From Cyanobacteria bacterium UBA9971 (lineage in GTDB: Bacteria; Cyanobacteriota; Vampirovibrionia; Gastranaerophilales; UBA9971), in contig DNRP01000131.1 in assembly GCA_003499955.1 (NCBI GenBank), forward strand, positions 3,131 to 11,722: a stretch of 8,592 bases of DNA, read 5' to 3'. This document shows, one piece after another, positions 1 through 5,785 of this stretch (the first letter of the stretch is position 1; each line of letters begins with the position of its first letter). The translations under genes and the position numbers were made by a program. The notes under the pieces were generated by a model, which was not told the origin of the DNA, did not search any database, and worked only from the letters and a program-made list of their open reading frames with translations.

Positions 1-46
1 ACAAAAAAATAAAAAAACGTAATTATTTAAAAATAAGGAATATAGA

Positions 47-505
47 ATGAAAATGGAATTGGATTATATTGAAAAACTGGTTAAATTAGTTTCTGATAAT
101 GGACTTACAGAACTTAGCCTGGAAGAAGACGATAAAGCAATAATAATCAAAAAAGAAAAAGAAATTGTGACAACGACAGCTACAGTTGCGGCGCAGCCTA
201 TTGCTGTAGCCCCTGCTGCACCTGCTGCAAAACCTGCCGAATCAGCACCTGCCAAAGAGGATTCAAATTTATTAAAAATAACTTCACCGATGGTGGGAAC
301 TTTCTACAGAGCCGCTTCTCCCGGAGCTGTGCCTTTTGCAGATGCAGGTAAAACCGTAAGTGTGGGTCAGACAGTTTGTATTATTGAAGCTATGAAGCTT
401 ATGAATGAAATTGAATCTGAAGTTTCCGGCAAAATCGTTGAAGTTTGCGTGCAAGACGGTGAACCTGTTGAGTATGGTCAGGTCTTAATGCTCGTTGAAC
501 CATAA
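47..505 (+). CDS. accB: Biotin carboxyl carrier protein of acetyl-CoA carboxylase (AccB)
   Basis: The 152-aa protein carries the covalently bound biotin of acetyl-CoA carboxylase, which makes malonyl-CoA for fatty acid synthesis in the cytoplasm. An N-terminal helical region (about 1-45) is followed by an Ala/Pro-rich flexible linker (about 46-72) and a C-terminal biotinyl domain (about 75-152). The biotinylation motif EAMKLM is at residues 114-119, so K117 is the expected biotinylated lysine. SPGAVPF at 91-97 matches the thumb that marks true AccB proteins rather than other biotinyl domains. Length is normal for the family. The start at 47 is preferred over the ATG at 53 because AAGGA at 35-39 sits 7 nt upstream. 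accC follows downstream but is separated by a repeat and two small genes, which is unusual for this pair. No promoter could be placed because the window begins 46 bp upstream. Confidence 0.97.
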   Translation: MKMELDYIEKLVKLVSDNGLTELSLEEDDKAIIIKKEKEIVTTTATVAAQPIAVAPAAPAAKPAESAPAKEDSNLLKITSPMVGTFYRAASPGAVPFADAGKTVSVGQTVCIIEAMKLMNEIESEVSGKIVEVCVQDGEPVEYGQVLMLVEP

Positions 506-506
506 C

Positions 507-542
507 TGTCATTGCGAGCAACCGGAGGGAGCGTGGCAATCT
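507..542 (+). repeat. TGTCATTGCGAG palindromic repeat, half-unit, between accB and a small gene
   Basis: A 36-bp unit begins TGTCATTGCGAG and ends GCGTGGCAATCT, with ATTGC and GCAAT able to pair as the outer stem. It starts one base after the accB stop and ends one base before the next ATG. The right half (GAGCGTGGCAATC) matches, in reverse complement, the right half of the 100-bp element at 5355-5454, so both belong to one family. It contains GGAGGGAG at 524-531, the only Shine-Dalgarno-like run upstream of the ATG at 544, although it lies 12 or more nt away. Confidence 0.85.
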
Positions 543-543
543 A

Positions 544-801
544 ATGACCAAAGAAGCAATACAAAAAGAAATAGACTGTTTAAGAGATGTTAAAAATCAT
601 TTGTGGAATGCGCTGATTGTATCTTTTGGCGGTGCTTTAACTTTAATGTTCAATTTAACTTTAACCTTTAACATCAATAACTTATTGAAACTTATATTTT
701 GTGTCGCAGGATTTATTTTTGGTTTTATTTTTTTAAACGGCTATTTCAAAAATGATGATAAAATATATGAGTTAATTGAAAAATTAAATAAGGAGATTTA
801 A
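544..801 (+). CDS. Small two-helix membrane protein of unknown function (85 aa)
   Basis: I do not recognise a named family. The protein has a charged N-terminal helix (about 1-18), a first hydrophobic segment at about 19-40, a second at about 46-67, and a charged, probably helical C-terminal tail (about 68-85, rich in Lys, Asp and Glu). This predicts a hairpin inner-membrane protein with both ends on the same side. Evidence that it is real: a full-length reading frame with sensible membrane topology, and tight coupling (2-nt gap) to a second small membrane-protein gene that has a strong ribosome binding site. The start is less certain: the ATG at 544 directly follows a palindromic repeat, and the nearest Shine-Dalgarno-like run is inside that repeat and distant. 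No other in-frame ATG precedes it before the stop at 496-498. It lies between accB and accC, but nothing links it to carboxylase function. Confidence 0.72.
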   Translation: MTKEAIQKEIDCLRDVKNHLWNALIVSFGGALTLMFNLTLTFNINNLLKLIFCVAGFIFGFIFLNGYFKNDDKIYELIEKLNKEI

Positions 802-803
802 TA

Positions 804-914
804 ATGAATGTCATAGAAATATTTCAACTTATCGGCATTTTATTATTTATAATTGCAGGATCTTATGCTGCTTATAAGTTCAATAAACAAGTTTTTTCAG
901 GTGAAAGACATTAG
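804..914 (+). CDS. 36-aa single-pass membrane microprotein
   Basis: The reading frame runs from an ATG at 804 to TAG at 912-914 and encodes 36 residues beginning MNVIEIFQLI. Residues about 4-24 form one hydrophobic segment (IEIFQLIGILLFIIAGSYAAY), followed by a short basic tail (about 25-36, KFNKQVFSGERH). Translation is supported by AAGGAG at 790-795, 8 nt before the ATG and the strongest ribosome binding site in this part of the window. It begins two bases after the stop of the 85-aa membrane protein, so the two are probably co-translated and may act together. I recognise no family. A subunit or regulator of the 85-aa protein, or a small membrane-active peptide, would both fit, and the sequence does not decide between them. 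Confidence 0.7.
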   Translation: MNVIEIFQLIGILLFIIAGSYAAYKFNKQVFSGERH

Positions 915-953
915 AAAAGATTAAAAATCAATAAATTATAGAGAAGAGTAAAT

Positions 954-2330
954 ATGACAATAACAAAACTTTTAATAGCAAATCGTGGCGAAATCGCGGT
1001 AAGAATTATCAGAGCGTGTAAAGAATTAAGCATTCCAACTGTAGCTGTATACTCGGAAGCTGATGAAGATTGTCTTCATGTTAGTCTTGCGGATGAATCA
1101 TACTGTATTGGACCCGCCCCTTCCGGCAAAAGCTACTTGAACGTGCCAAACATTATAAGCACCGCTTTAATGACAGGAGCTGACGCAATTCATCCGGGAT
1201 ACGGATTTCTTTCGGAAAACGCCGAGTTTGCGGAAATTTGCCGCGATCACAACATTAAATTCGTCGGAGCGTCCCCTGAAAACATAAGAGCTATGGGCGA
1301 CAAGGCTTCCGCTAAAAAAACCATGATTGAAAATGATGTTCCTACAGTTCCGGGTACAGTCGGACTTGTGGAAGATGTTAACGATATAAAACCATGGATA
1401 GAAAAAGTCGGATATCCTGTAATTGTTAAAGCTACCGCGGGCGGCGGCGGAAGAGGAATGAGAATCGTCAGGCATGAAGGCGAATTGGAAGAAATGTATA
1501 ACCTCGCCCAATCCGAAGCCAGTTGCGCTTTCGGAAATGGCGGCGTTTATATAGAAAAATACCTTGAAAACCCGCGTCATATAGAAGTTCAGATTATTGC
1601 CGACCAGTATGGAAATGTTGTTCATCTTGGCGAAAGAGATTGCAGTATCCAAAGAAGACACCAGAAACTTCTTGAAGAAGCTCCCTCTCCTGTAATTACA
1701 CCTGAAATCAGGGAAAACATGGGACATGCCGCAATAAATGCCGCTAAAGGCATAGGTTATGAAGGTGCAGGCACAATAGAATTTCTGCTTGATAATAAAA
1801 ATAATTTCTATTTTATGGAAATGAACACAAGAATTCAGGTGGAGCATCCTGTTACGGAAATGATTACTAATGTTGATCTTTTGAAAGAGCAAATTAGAGT
1901 TGCTGCCGGTGAAAGATTATCTTTTGCGCAGGAAGATATAAAAATTCAGGGGCATGCTATTGAATGCCGTATTAATGCGGAAGATGCGGATAAAAACTTT
2001 ATGCCTTGTCCCGGTCAAGTTAATGGCTATATAGCTCCCGGCGGACCAGGCGTAAGAGTTGACAGCCACATGTATACAAATTATAAAATTCCTCCGACAT
2101 ATGATTCTTTAATGGGCAAGCTTATTTGTTGGGGAAAAGACAGGGAAGAAGCCAGAATTCGTATGCTAAGAGCGCTTGATGAGTATGCAATTACAGGTGT
2201 AAAGACAACTATACCTTTCCACCAAAAAATCCTTAAACATCCTAAATTTATAGACGGCGACTTTAATACAAGCTTTATTCCTCTGCACATGATGAATAAT
2301 GAGGAATCTAAAGAACCTGTTAAAGTTTAA
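954..2330 (+). CDS. accC: Biotin carboxylase subunit of acetyl-CoA carboxylase (AccC)
   Basis: The 458-aa protein catalyses ATP-dependent carboxylation of biotin on AccB with bicarbonate. Domains in order: biotin carboxylase N-terminal domain (about 1-114, including [10 protein letters not shown] at 80-89), ATP-grasp domain (about 115-320) with the glycine-rich loop GGGGRG at 163-168, and C-terminal domain (about 335-446). Residues matching the E. coli active site are present: K117, K159, H209, E211, K238, E276, E289, N291, R293 and E297 in the stretch [10 protein letters not shown], and R339. Length is normal and no key residue is missing. The ATG at 954 is preceded by a purine-rich AGAAGAG at about 942-948. 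Its TAA stop shares its last base with the rsmD start (TAATG), suggesting translational coupling. The upstream neighbours are two small membrane-protein genes rather than accB directly. Confidence 0.98.
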   Translation: MTITKLLIANRGEIAVRIIRACKELSIPTVAVYSEADEDCLHVSLADESYCIGPAPSGKSYLNVPNIISTALMTGADAIHPGYGFLSENAEFAEICRDHNIKFVGASPENIRAMGDKASAKKTMIENDVPTVPGTVGLVEDVNDIKPWIEKVGYPVIVKATAGGGGRGMRIVRHEGELEEMYNLAQSEASCAFGNGGVYIEKYLENPRHIEVQIIADQYGNVVHLGERDCSIQRRHQKLLEEAPSPVITPEIRENMGHAAINAAKGIGYEGAGTIEFLLDNKNNFYFMEMNTRIQVEHPVTEMITNVDLLKEQIRVAAGERLSFAQEDIKIQGHAIECRINAEDADKNFMPCPGQVNGYIAPGGPGVRVDSHMYTNYKIPPTYDSLMGKLICWGKDREEARIRMLRALDEYAITGVKTTIPFHQKILKHPKFIDGDFNTSFIPLHMMNNEESKEPVKV

Positions 2331-2911
2331 TGCGAATAACTGGCGGAATTTATAAAGGAAAAACAATTCAAACTGTCAAAGGACAGGAAGTGCGCCCTAC
2401 TTCCTCAAAAGTTCGCGAGAGTATTTTTAATATAATCCGGCTTACTGAATCAGGAACTGTTTTTTACGAAGGCGAAACAATAATGCTCGATTTGTTTGCG
2501 GGCAGCGGAATTATGGGCTTGGAAGCTTTAAGCAGAGAGGCAAAAAAAGTTGTCTTTGTTGAAAAAAATCCTCACCACTCCGAAATTATTAGGAAAAATC
2601 TTTTGTGTCATTGCGAGGAGCTTGCGACGAAGCAATCCAAAACAAAACTCCTAACAACCGACGCATTAAAGGCTTTAGACAAAATCAACGAAAAATTTAA
2701 CTTTATTTTTATTGACCCGCCTTATGCAGCAGAATTATATGAACCTGTTTTAAAGAAAATTCAGGAAAATAAAATTTTATCGCAGGAAGGCTTCATAATT
2801 CTGGAACATCCGTCAAATTTGAATTTAGAAAAAATTATTTGTGAAACAGAATTTAAAATATATAAGACAAAAATTTACGGCGATACAGGGATTACGATAA
2901 TTCATTATTAA
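2330..2911 (+). CDS. rsmD: 16S rRNA (guanine-966-N2)-methyltransferase RsmD, carrying an in-frame repeat insertion
   Basis: RsmD-type enzymes use S-adenosylmethionine to methylate G966 of 16S rRNA during 30S assembly. The 193-aa protein shows the family N-terminus (ITGGIYKGK, 3-11, and RPTSSKVRESIFNI, 22-35), the SAM-binding motif DLFAGSGIMGLEALSR (54-69) and the catalytic DPPY (129-132). The start overlaps the accC stop (TAATG) and there is no clear Shine-Dalgarno sequence, so coupling to accC is likely. Residues about 93-103 (CHCEELATKQS) are encoded by a 32-bp copy of the interspersed palindromic repeat. They fall between the helix after motif I and the strand leading to DALKAL, a place where RsmD proteins usually have a short loop. 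The frame stays open and the downstream motifs are intact, so the enzyme is probably functional with an extended loop. Confidence 0.95.
   Translation: MRITGGIYKGKTIQTVKGQEVRPTSSKVRESIFNIIRLTESGTVFYEGETIMLDLFAGSGIMGLEALSREAKKVVFVEKNPHHSEIIRKNLLCHCEELATKQSKTKLLTTDALKALDKINEKFNFIFIDPPYAAELYEPVLKKIQENKILSQEGFIILEHPSNLNLEKIICETEFKIYKTKIYGDTGITIIHY
2606..2637 (+). repeat. Palindromic repeat half-unit inside the rsmD coding sequence
   Basis: By base-by-base comparison, this 32-bp segment, beginning TGTCATTGCGAGGAGC and ending GAAGCAATC, is identical to 5355-5386 in the convergent intergenic region. ATTGC near the left end can pair with GCAAT at the right end. Read in the rsmD frame it gives CHCEELATKQS. 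Only the left half of the 100-bp element seen at 5355-5454 is present here. Confidence 0.93.
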
Positions 2912-2914
2912 TTA

Positions 2915-2936
2915 ATGTAAAGTTTATGTAAAGTTT
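2915..2936 (+). promoter_or_regulatory. Perfect 11-bp tandem direct repeat upstream of glgA (possible regulator site)
   Basis: ATGTAAAGTTT occurs twice head to tail (2915-2925 and 2926-2936) directly after the rsmD stop and about 70 bp before the glgA start. On the other strand this reads as two TTTACA hexamers spaced by 5 bp. An 11-bp period places both copies on the same DNA face and is the arrangement known for OmpR/PhoB-family response regulators, including Bacillus PhoP boxes. A TTGTCA at 2947-2952 could be a -35, but no convincing -10 follows at the right distance. Regulator identity is unknown. Confidence 0.35.
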
Positions 2937-3007
2937 ATTGGAAATTTTGTCAATTTATTTTTTTCACGATAGTTATCTTATTAAGATTATTTGAAAAGGT
3001 GACTAAA

Positions 3008-5008
3008 ATGAGTTTAAACATAGCAAATTATCAGGGACTGAATGAAAATTTCAACAAAAAACCTTTAACGGCAAACGATTCTGTACTTAATGCATCTTCG
3101 GCATTAAGCAATAGCAGGATAAAAAGAACAGGAAATCTTTATTCTCTTTCATTTACGGGAAATCCTAACCATATTTTACTAATATCAGCCGAGTGCCGTC
3201 CTTTTGCGAAAACAGGCGGGATGGGTGACGTAAACTGCGAGCTTCCCGGAGAATATAACGAGAAAAACAACGGCAGTAAAGGCAAAGATGAAATAAGGAC
3301 GATGATTCCTCTTTATAATTCAGAGGGAGGACCTGTTGAAAAAGACGGAAAATTGTATTTTGTGCATTCCGGAGGAAAAGAATTTCCTCTTGAAAAAACA
3401 GGCATAGAAGCTGATTTCACTTATGGCTCAAACAAGTCAAAAGCTGTTCTTTATAAATCAGAAAATCCCGAAAATGGTGTTATGACTTATTTTGTTCATT
3501 CACCCGAAATTTCAAAAGACAAAAAAGAATACACAGACCCTTACAGCAATATGTATGGAACATATTCAGCTTTTAGTTCGGCATGTGTGGCTCTTTTGAA
3601 CGGTCTTAACAAAAAAGAAAACTTTGATGTAGGCGTTTTGCATACAACTGACTGGCATACAGCTTTTGCAATCAATAACCTTCATGAAGCTCAAAAAAAA
3701 GATGATTCTCTTAAAGACATCAAAACAGTTCATACTTTTCACAATGCAGGATACATTTATCAGGGCGCTGTCGAGCCTTTAAGGGCTGTTGTAAATAATT
3801 TTGGCAACAAAGACATCTCCAAAGTCCTTCATGATAATAGAATCCAAACAGAACTTGAGAAACTCGGTGCAGAAAAAAGTCTTAAAGGACTAAGAAATTT
3901 ACTTGACGATAAAGAACAGAATCCTGAAAATTATGCCGAACCGGAGACGAGAAAATCTATAAATAAGATTAATCGTCGAATTATAAAGGTTTGTCAGGAT
4001 CATCCATGGGATAAATACGGAAATTACAACCCTTCCCGTCAGGCTATAAAAGAGGCAGACCTTTTGACGACTGTTTCTAACGGATTTATGGAAGAAATGA
4101 TGAGCAGTGATAAAATTGCTCCTGTAATCAGACCTGACTTGAAAAGAAACGAACATAAGACTGTAGGAATCGTAAATGGACTTGAACCGGGCGGCTTTGA
4201 CCCTGCTAAAGTAAAATTCCCGTTTAATACTTTTGATTTTGCTGAACAAAAAATGCAGAATAAATTGTATTTACAGGAAGATTTGTCTTTGAATGGTAAT
4301 AAAGAAAGTCTTATGAGCGGTAAAAAAGCTCCTGTTGAAGGATATCTTGAAAAAGATCCTGATAAAATGCTATGTTTCCTCGCATCAAGGTTTGATACGG
4401 GGCAAAAAGGTATTGATATGCTTATGAAATCAGCTGAAAAGTTTTTGGCGAAGAATGAGAATATTCAGCTCATTATTGGTGCTCCAATCCCAGCTAAAGA
4501 TGAAAATTCAGCATTGGTGACTAATTTCAGAAAAAACGTAATTGAAAAATATCCCGGAAGAGTAGTTGTAATAAAAGAATATTTACCAATACCACAATTT
4601 ATGGCAGGGGCAGATGCTTTCTTTGTTCCAAGCAGATGGGAACCATGTGGGCTTATGCAGCTTCAGGCGATGAGAATGGGCGCGATTCCTATAGTTTCAA
4701 ATACAGGCGGGCTTAAAGACACCATTACAAGTATTCAGGAAAATCCTAATAAAGCCACGGGATTTAAAACCTCTAACAACCTTTTCTTTATGAACAATCC
4801 GGAAGATGAACTTGCTAGAGTCGTAGGGGAAGCCTATAAAACCTTCTCATCCGATAAAAACACCTGGAATAAAATGGTCAAAAACGCTTTGACTTATGAT
4901 TCCAGTTGGAATAAGGCGGTTGGTCAATATTACAACAGAGTGTATCATAACCCTATCATTGACAAAAGTCAGATTAAAACCGGAGAAAATCTTGTTTGCA
5001 GCGCCTAA
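3008..5008 (+). CDS. glgA: Glycogen/starch synthase (GT5 family) with N-terminal extension and a large insertion
   Basis: The enzyme transfers glucose from a nucleotide sugar (ADP-glucose in most GT5 bacterial enzymes) to the end of an alpha-1,4-glucan. Using the ATG at 3008 the protein has 666 aa, against roughly 480 for ordinary GlgA. Family motifs are present: KTGGMGDV (68-75; usual form KTGGLADV), TTDWHTA (213-219), HTFHNAGYIYQG (242-253), VSNGF (356-360), VNGLEP (389-394), SRFDTGQKGID (460-470), PSRWEPCGLMQLQAM (541-555) and SNTGGLKDT (564-572). The extra length consists of an Asn/Ser-rich 53-residue N-terminus with no signal peptide and an approximately 80-residue charged segment (about 262-345) before ADLLTTVSNGF, plus further loops. 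An earlier in-frame GTG at 2999 lies inside AAAAGGTGA (2994-3002), which is better read as the ribosome binding site of the ATG. It stands alone, with a 96-bp gap from rsmD, and ends in the repeat-filled convergent region. Confidence 0.93.
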   Translation: MSLNIANYQGLNENFNKKPLTANDSVLNASSALSNSRIKRTGNLYSLSFTGNPNHILLISAECRPFAKTGGMGDVNCELPGEYNEKNNGSKGKDEIRTMIPLYNSEGGPVEKDGKLYFVHSGGKEFPLEKTGIEADFTYGSNKSKAVLYKSENPENGVMTYFVHSPEISKDKKEYTDPYSNMYGTYSAFSSACVALLNGLNKKENFDVGVLHTTDWHTAFAINNLHEAQKKDDSLKDIKTVHTFHNAGYIYQGAVEPLRAVVNNFGNKDISKVLHDNRIQTELEKLGAEKSLKGLRNLLDDKEQNPENYAEPETRKSINKINRRIIKVCQDHPWDKYGNYNPSRQAIKEADLLTTVSNGFMEEMMSSDKIAPVIRPDLKRNEHKTVGIVNGLEPGGFDPAKVKFPFNTFDFAEQKMQNKLYLQEDLSLNGNKESLMSGKKAPVEGYLEKDPDKMLCFLASRFDTGQKGIDMLMKSAEKFLAKNENIQLIIGAPIPAKDENSALVTNFRKNVIEKYPGRVVVIKEYLPIPQFMAGADAFFVPSRWEPCGLMQLQAMRMGAIPIVSNTGGLKDTITSIQENPNKATGFKTSNNLFFMNNPEDELARVVGEAYKTFSSDKNTWNKMVKNALTYDSSWNKAVGQYYNRVYHNPIIDKSQIKTGENLVCSA

Positions 5009-5023
5009 ATAGCTGTTAACTGA

Positions 5024-5096
5024 TGTCATTCTGAGGACTTTAGTCCGAAGAATCTGTCCAGATTAAAATATAGCTATAATTCCAAAATGGACAGAT
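5024..5096 (+). repeat. TGTCATTCTGAG-type inverted-repeat element downstream of glgA (right end missing)
   Basis: The unit starts TGTCATTCTGAG 15 bp after the glgA stop. It contains a small hairpin (GGACT 5035-5039 with AGTCC 5042-5046) and a perfect 9-bp inverted pair, ATCTGTCCA (5052-5060) with TGGACAGAT (5088-5096). The arrangement matches the element at 8437-8513 (TGTCATTTTGAG, ATCTGTC, GACAGAT), but here the closing CTCAGGATGACA arm is absent, so the copy is truncated. A T-run at 5107-5112 follows about 10 nt later, so it could serve weakly as the glgA terminator. Confidence 0.7.
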
Positions 5097-5171
5097 CTAC
5101 CCCTTCTTTTTTGATATTTAACTTGAGTCGCTAAATAAATATAATTTTCAATAATTATATTTGACATGAAG

Positions 5172-5315
5172 TGTCATCCTAAACTTGATTCGGGATCTGT
5201 CAGAATAACAACTGAAAGCTATAATCCTAAAAGGGATAGATGCTGAAACACCGGGTAGGGGTATAAAACTACGGTTCTCAGGTTCGCCTTGTTTTGCAGC
5301 CGGTTCAGCATGACA
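5172..5315 (+). repeat. Degenerate TGTCATCCT...AGCATGACA element (about 144 bp)
   Basis: The left end TGTCATCCTAAAC and the right end GTTCAGCATGACA form imperfect terminal inverted repeats (11 of 13 positions). The left arm continues into CTTGATTCGGGATCTG, a common form of this repeat class. The interior is diverged, so the exact composition is uncertain and it could be two units side by side. A short TGACA/TGTCA hairpin (5162-5176) overlaps the left boundary. Confidence 0.55.
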
Positions 5316-5354
5316 TTTTGTTGATACATCGTATGCTTGCATCGAGGTTTTTAT

Positions 5355-5454
5355 TGTCATTGCGAGGAGCTTGCGACGAAGCAATCGCATTTCAGTATAG
5401 CGCAATTTTGCGATTGCCACGCTCCTCGTTTTATCTCAGTCGCTCGCAATGACA
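5355..5454 (+). repeat. Complete 100-bp TGTCATTGCGAG...CTCGCAATGACA inverted-repeat element
   Basis: Perfect 12-bp terminal inverted repeats (TGTCATTGCGAG and CTCGCAATGACA) bound the unit. The left half up to 5386 is identical to the 32 bp inside rsmD. The right half in reverse complement begins TGTCATTGCGAGCGACTGAG and ends GAGGAGCGTGGCAATC, resembling the copy after accB. The element thus looks like two related half-units joined head to head around a short centre (about 5389-5410) that itself contains GCGCAATTTTGCG. It encodes no transposase and would need one supplied in trans if it moves. Confidence 0.88.
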
Positions 5455-5508
5455 AATAATTTTAACAAGATGGCTTCTAAAAATACCTCGACCTTCTTGG
5501 GTCGTCTT

Positions 5509-5589
5509 TGTCACCCCGTGCTTGACAAGGGGTCTGCCAATCGCGGAAACACTCTGCTGGCCAAATCCCGCAACAAGTGCTGGATGACA
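5509..5589 (+). repeat. TGTCACCCCGTGC...GCTGGATGACA inverted-repeat element (81 bp)
   Basis: The ends TGTCACCCCGTGCTTG and the reverse complement of CAAGTGCTGGATGACA share TGTCA and a GTGCTTG/CACTTG core, so the unit is an imperfect palindrome. Internal features include CCCCGTGCTTGACAAGGGG, which can form its own hairpin, and a GGCC-centred middle. It belongs to the same TGTCA-ended class as the other units but to a different sequence subfamily. Confidence 0.65.
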
Positions 5590-5637
5590 ATGTGGAGTGC
5601 AGAGAGGCTTTGCCTCCTCTCAATCATAGCGCAATGA
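5590..5637 (+). repeat. Short GC-rich hairpin and remnant repeat end
   Basis: GAGGC (5604-5608) pairs with GCCTC (5612-5616) across a TTT loop, flanked by further partly pairing AG/CT bases. The stretch ends GCGCAATGAC, which is the reverse complement of a TGTCATTGCG-type repeat end, so this looks like the remnant of another element joined to the one on its left. There is no following T-run, so a terminator role is doubtful. Confidence 0.45.
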
Positions 5638-5772
5638 CTAGTATTTTGTTAACTAAGTTTTGGAGGTTATATTTTTTCCGTCGCTTGTCCTCGGATACTT
5701 TGTATCCTGCGGAGGCTCCTACAAAAACATAACCTCCTTCAACCAGACAAAATTAACTTAACAATATACTAG
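5638..5772. repeat. 135-bp nested palindrome with CTAGTAT ends, distinct from the TGTCAT repeats
   Basis: Three nested stems are visible. The outer one pairs 5638-5652 (CTAGTATTTTGTTAA) with 5758-5772 (14 of 15). The middle one pairs 5662-5676 (GGAGGTTATATTTTT) with 5723-5737 (14 of 15). The central hairpin is GGATAC (5693-5698), TTT loop, GTATCC (5702-5707). It ends 13 bp after the stop of the acyltransferase gene, whose transcript would run straight into it. It could be a miniature mobile element or a structured 3' end. It shares no end sequence with the TGTCAT class. Confidence 0.75.
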
Positions 5773-5785
5773 AGAAACTTTTTCT

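Larger units (their letters stand above)
5009..5785. other. Convergent intergenic region packed with palindromic repeats
   Basis: This stretch separates glgA (+) from the lipid A operon (-), whose genes point toward each other. I find no credible gene: the open frames here have repeat-derived sequence and no ribosome binding sites. Instead it holds a series of inverted-repeat units, listed separately, most with TGTCAT/ATGACA-type ends. Such regions tolerate insertions because neither promoter nor coding sequence is disturbed. Some of the hairpins may end transcription from either side, but none has the ideal GC stem directly followed by a T-run. Confidence 0.85.

Noticed and set aside
1167..1892. 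241-codon open frame on the minus strand
   Set aside because: It lies wholly inside accC, which has every catalytic motif. The opposite-strand translation is Cys/Phe/Ser-rich, matches no family and lacks a ribosome binding site.
2999..3007. Upstream GTG start for the glycogen synthase, adding three residues
   Set aside because: The GTG is part of AAAAGGTGA, which is correctly placed to be the ribosome binding site for the ATG at 3008.
5097..5112. Strong intrinsic terminator for glgA
   Set aside because: The preceding 9-bp stem has a 27-nt loop and the T-run begins about 10 nt later, so it is too poor to list as a terminator in its own right.
5148..5420. 90-codon minus-strand open frame in the convergent region
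   Set aside because: Its translation is made of repeat sequence (for example CHAEPAAKQG) and spans the boundaries of two elements. It has no ribosome binding site.
5449..5637. 62-codon plus-strand open frame in the convergent region
   Set aside because: It starts inside the end of one palindromic element and runs through another (LCHPVLDKGS is translated repeat). There is no independent sign of coding.
5009..5785. CRISPR array
   Set aside because: The repeats are palindromic, of different families, irregularly spaced and in both orientations. There are no uniform spacers and no cas genes.
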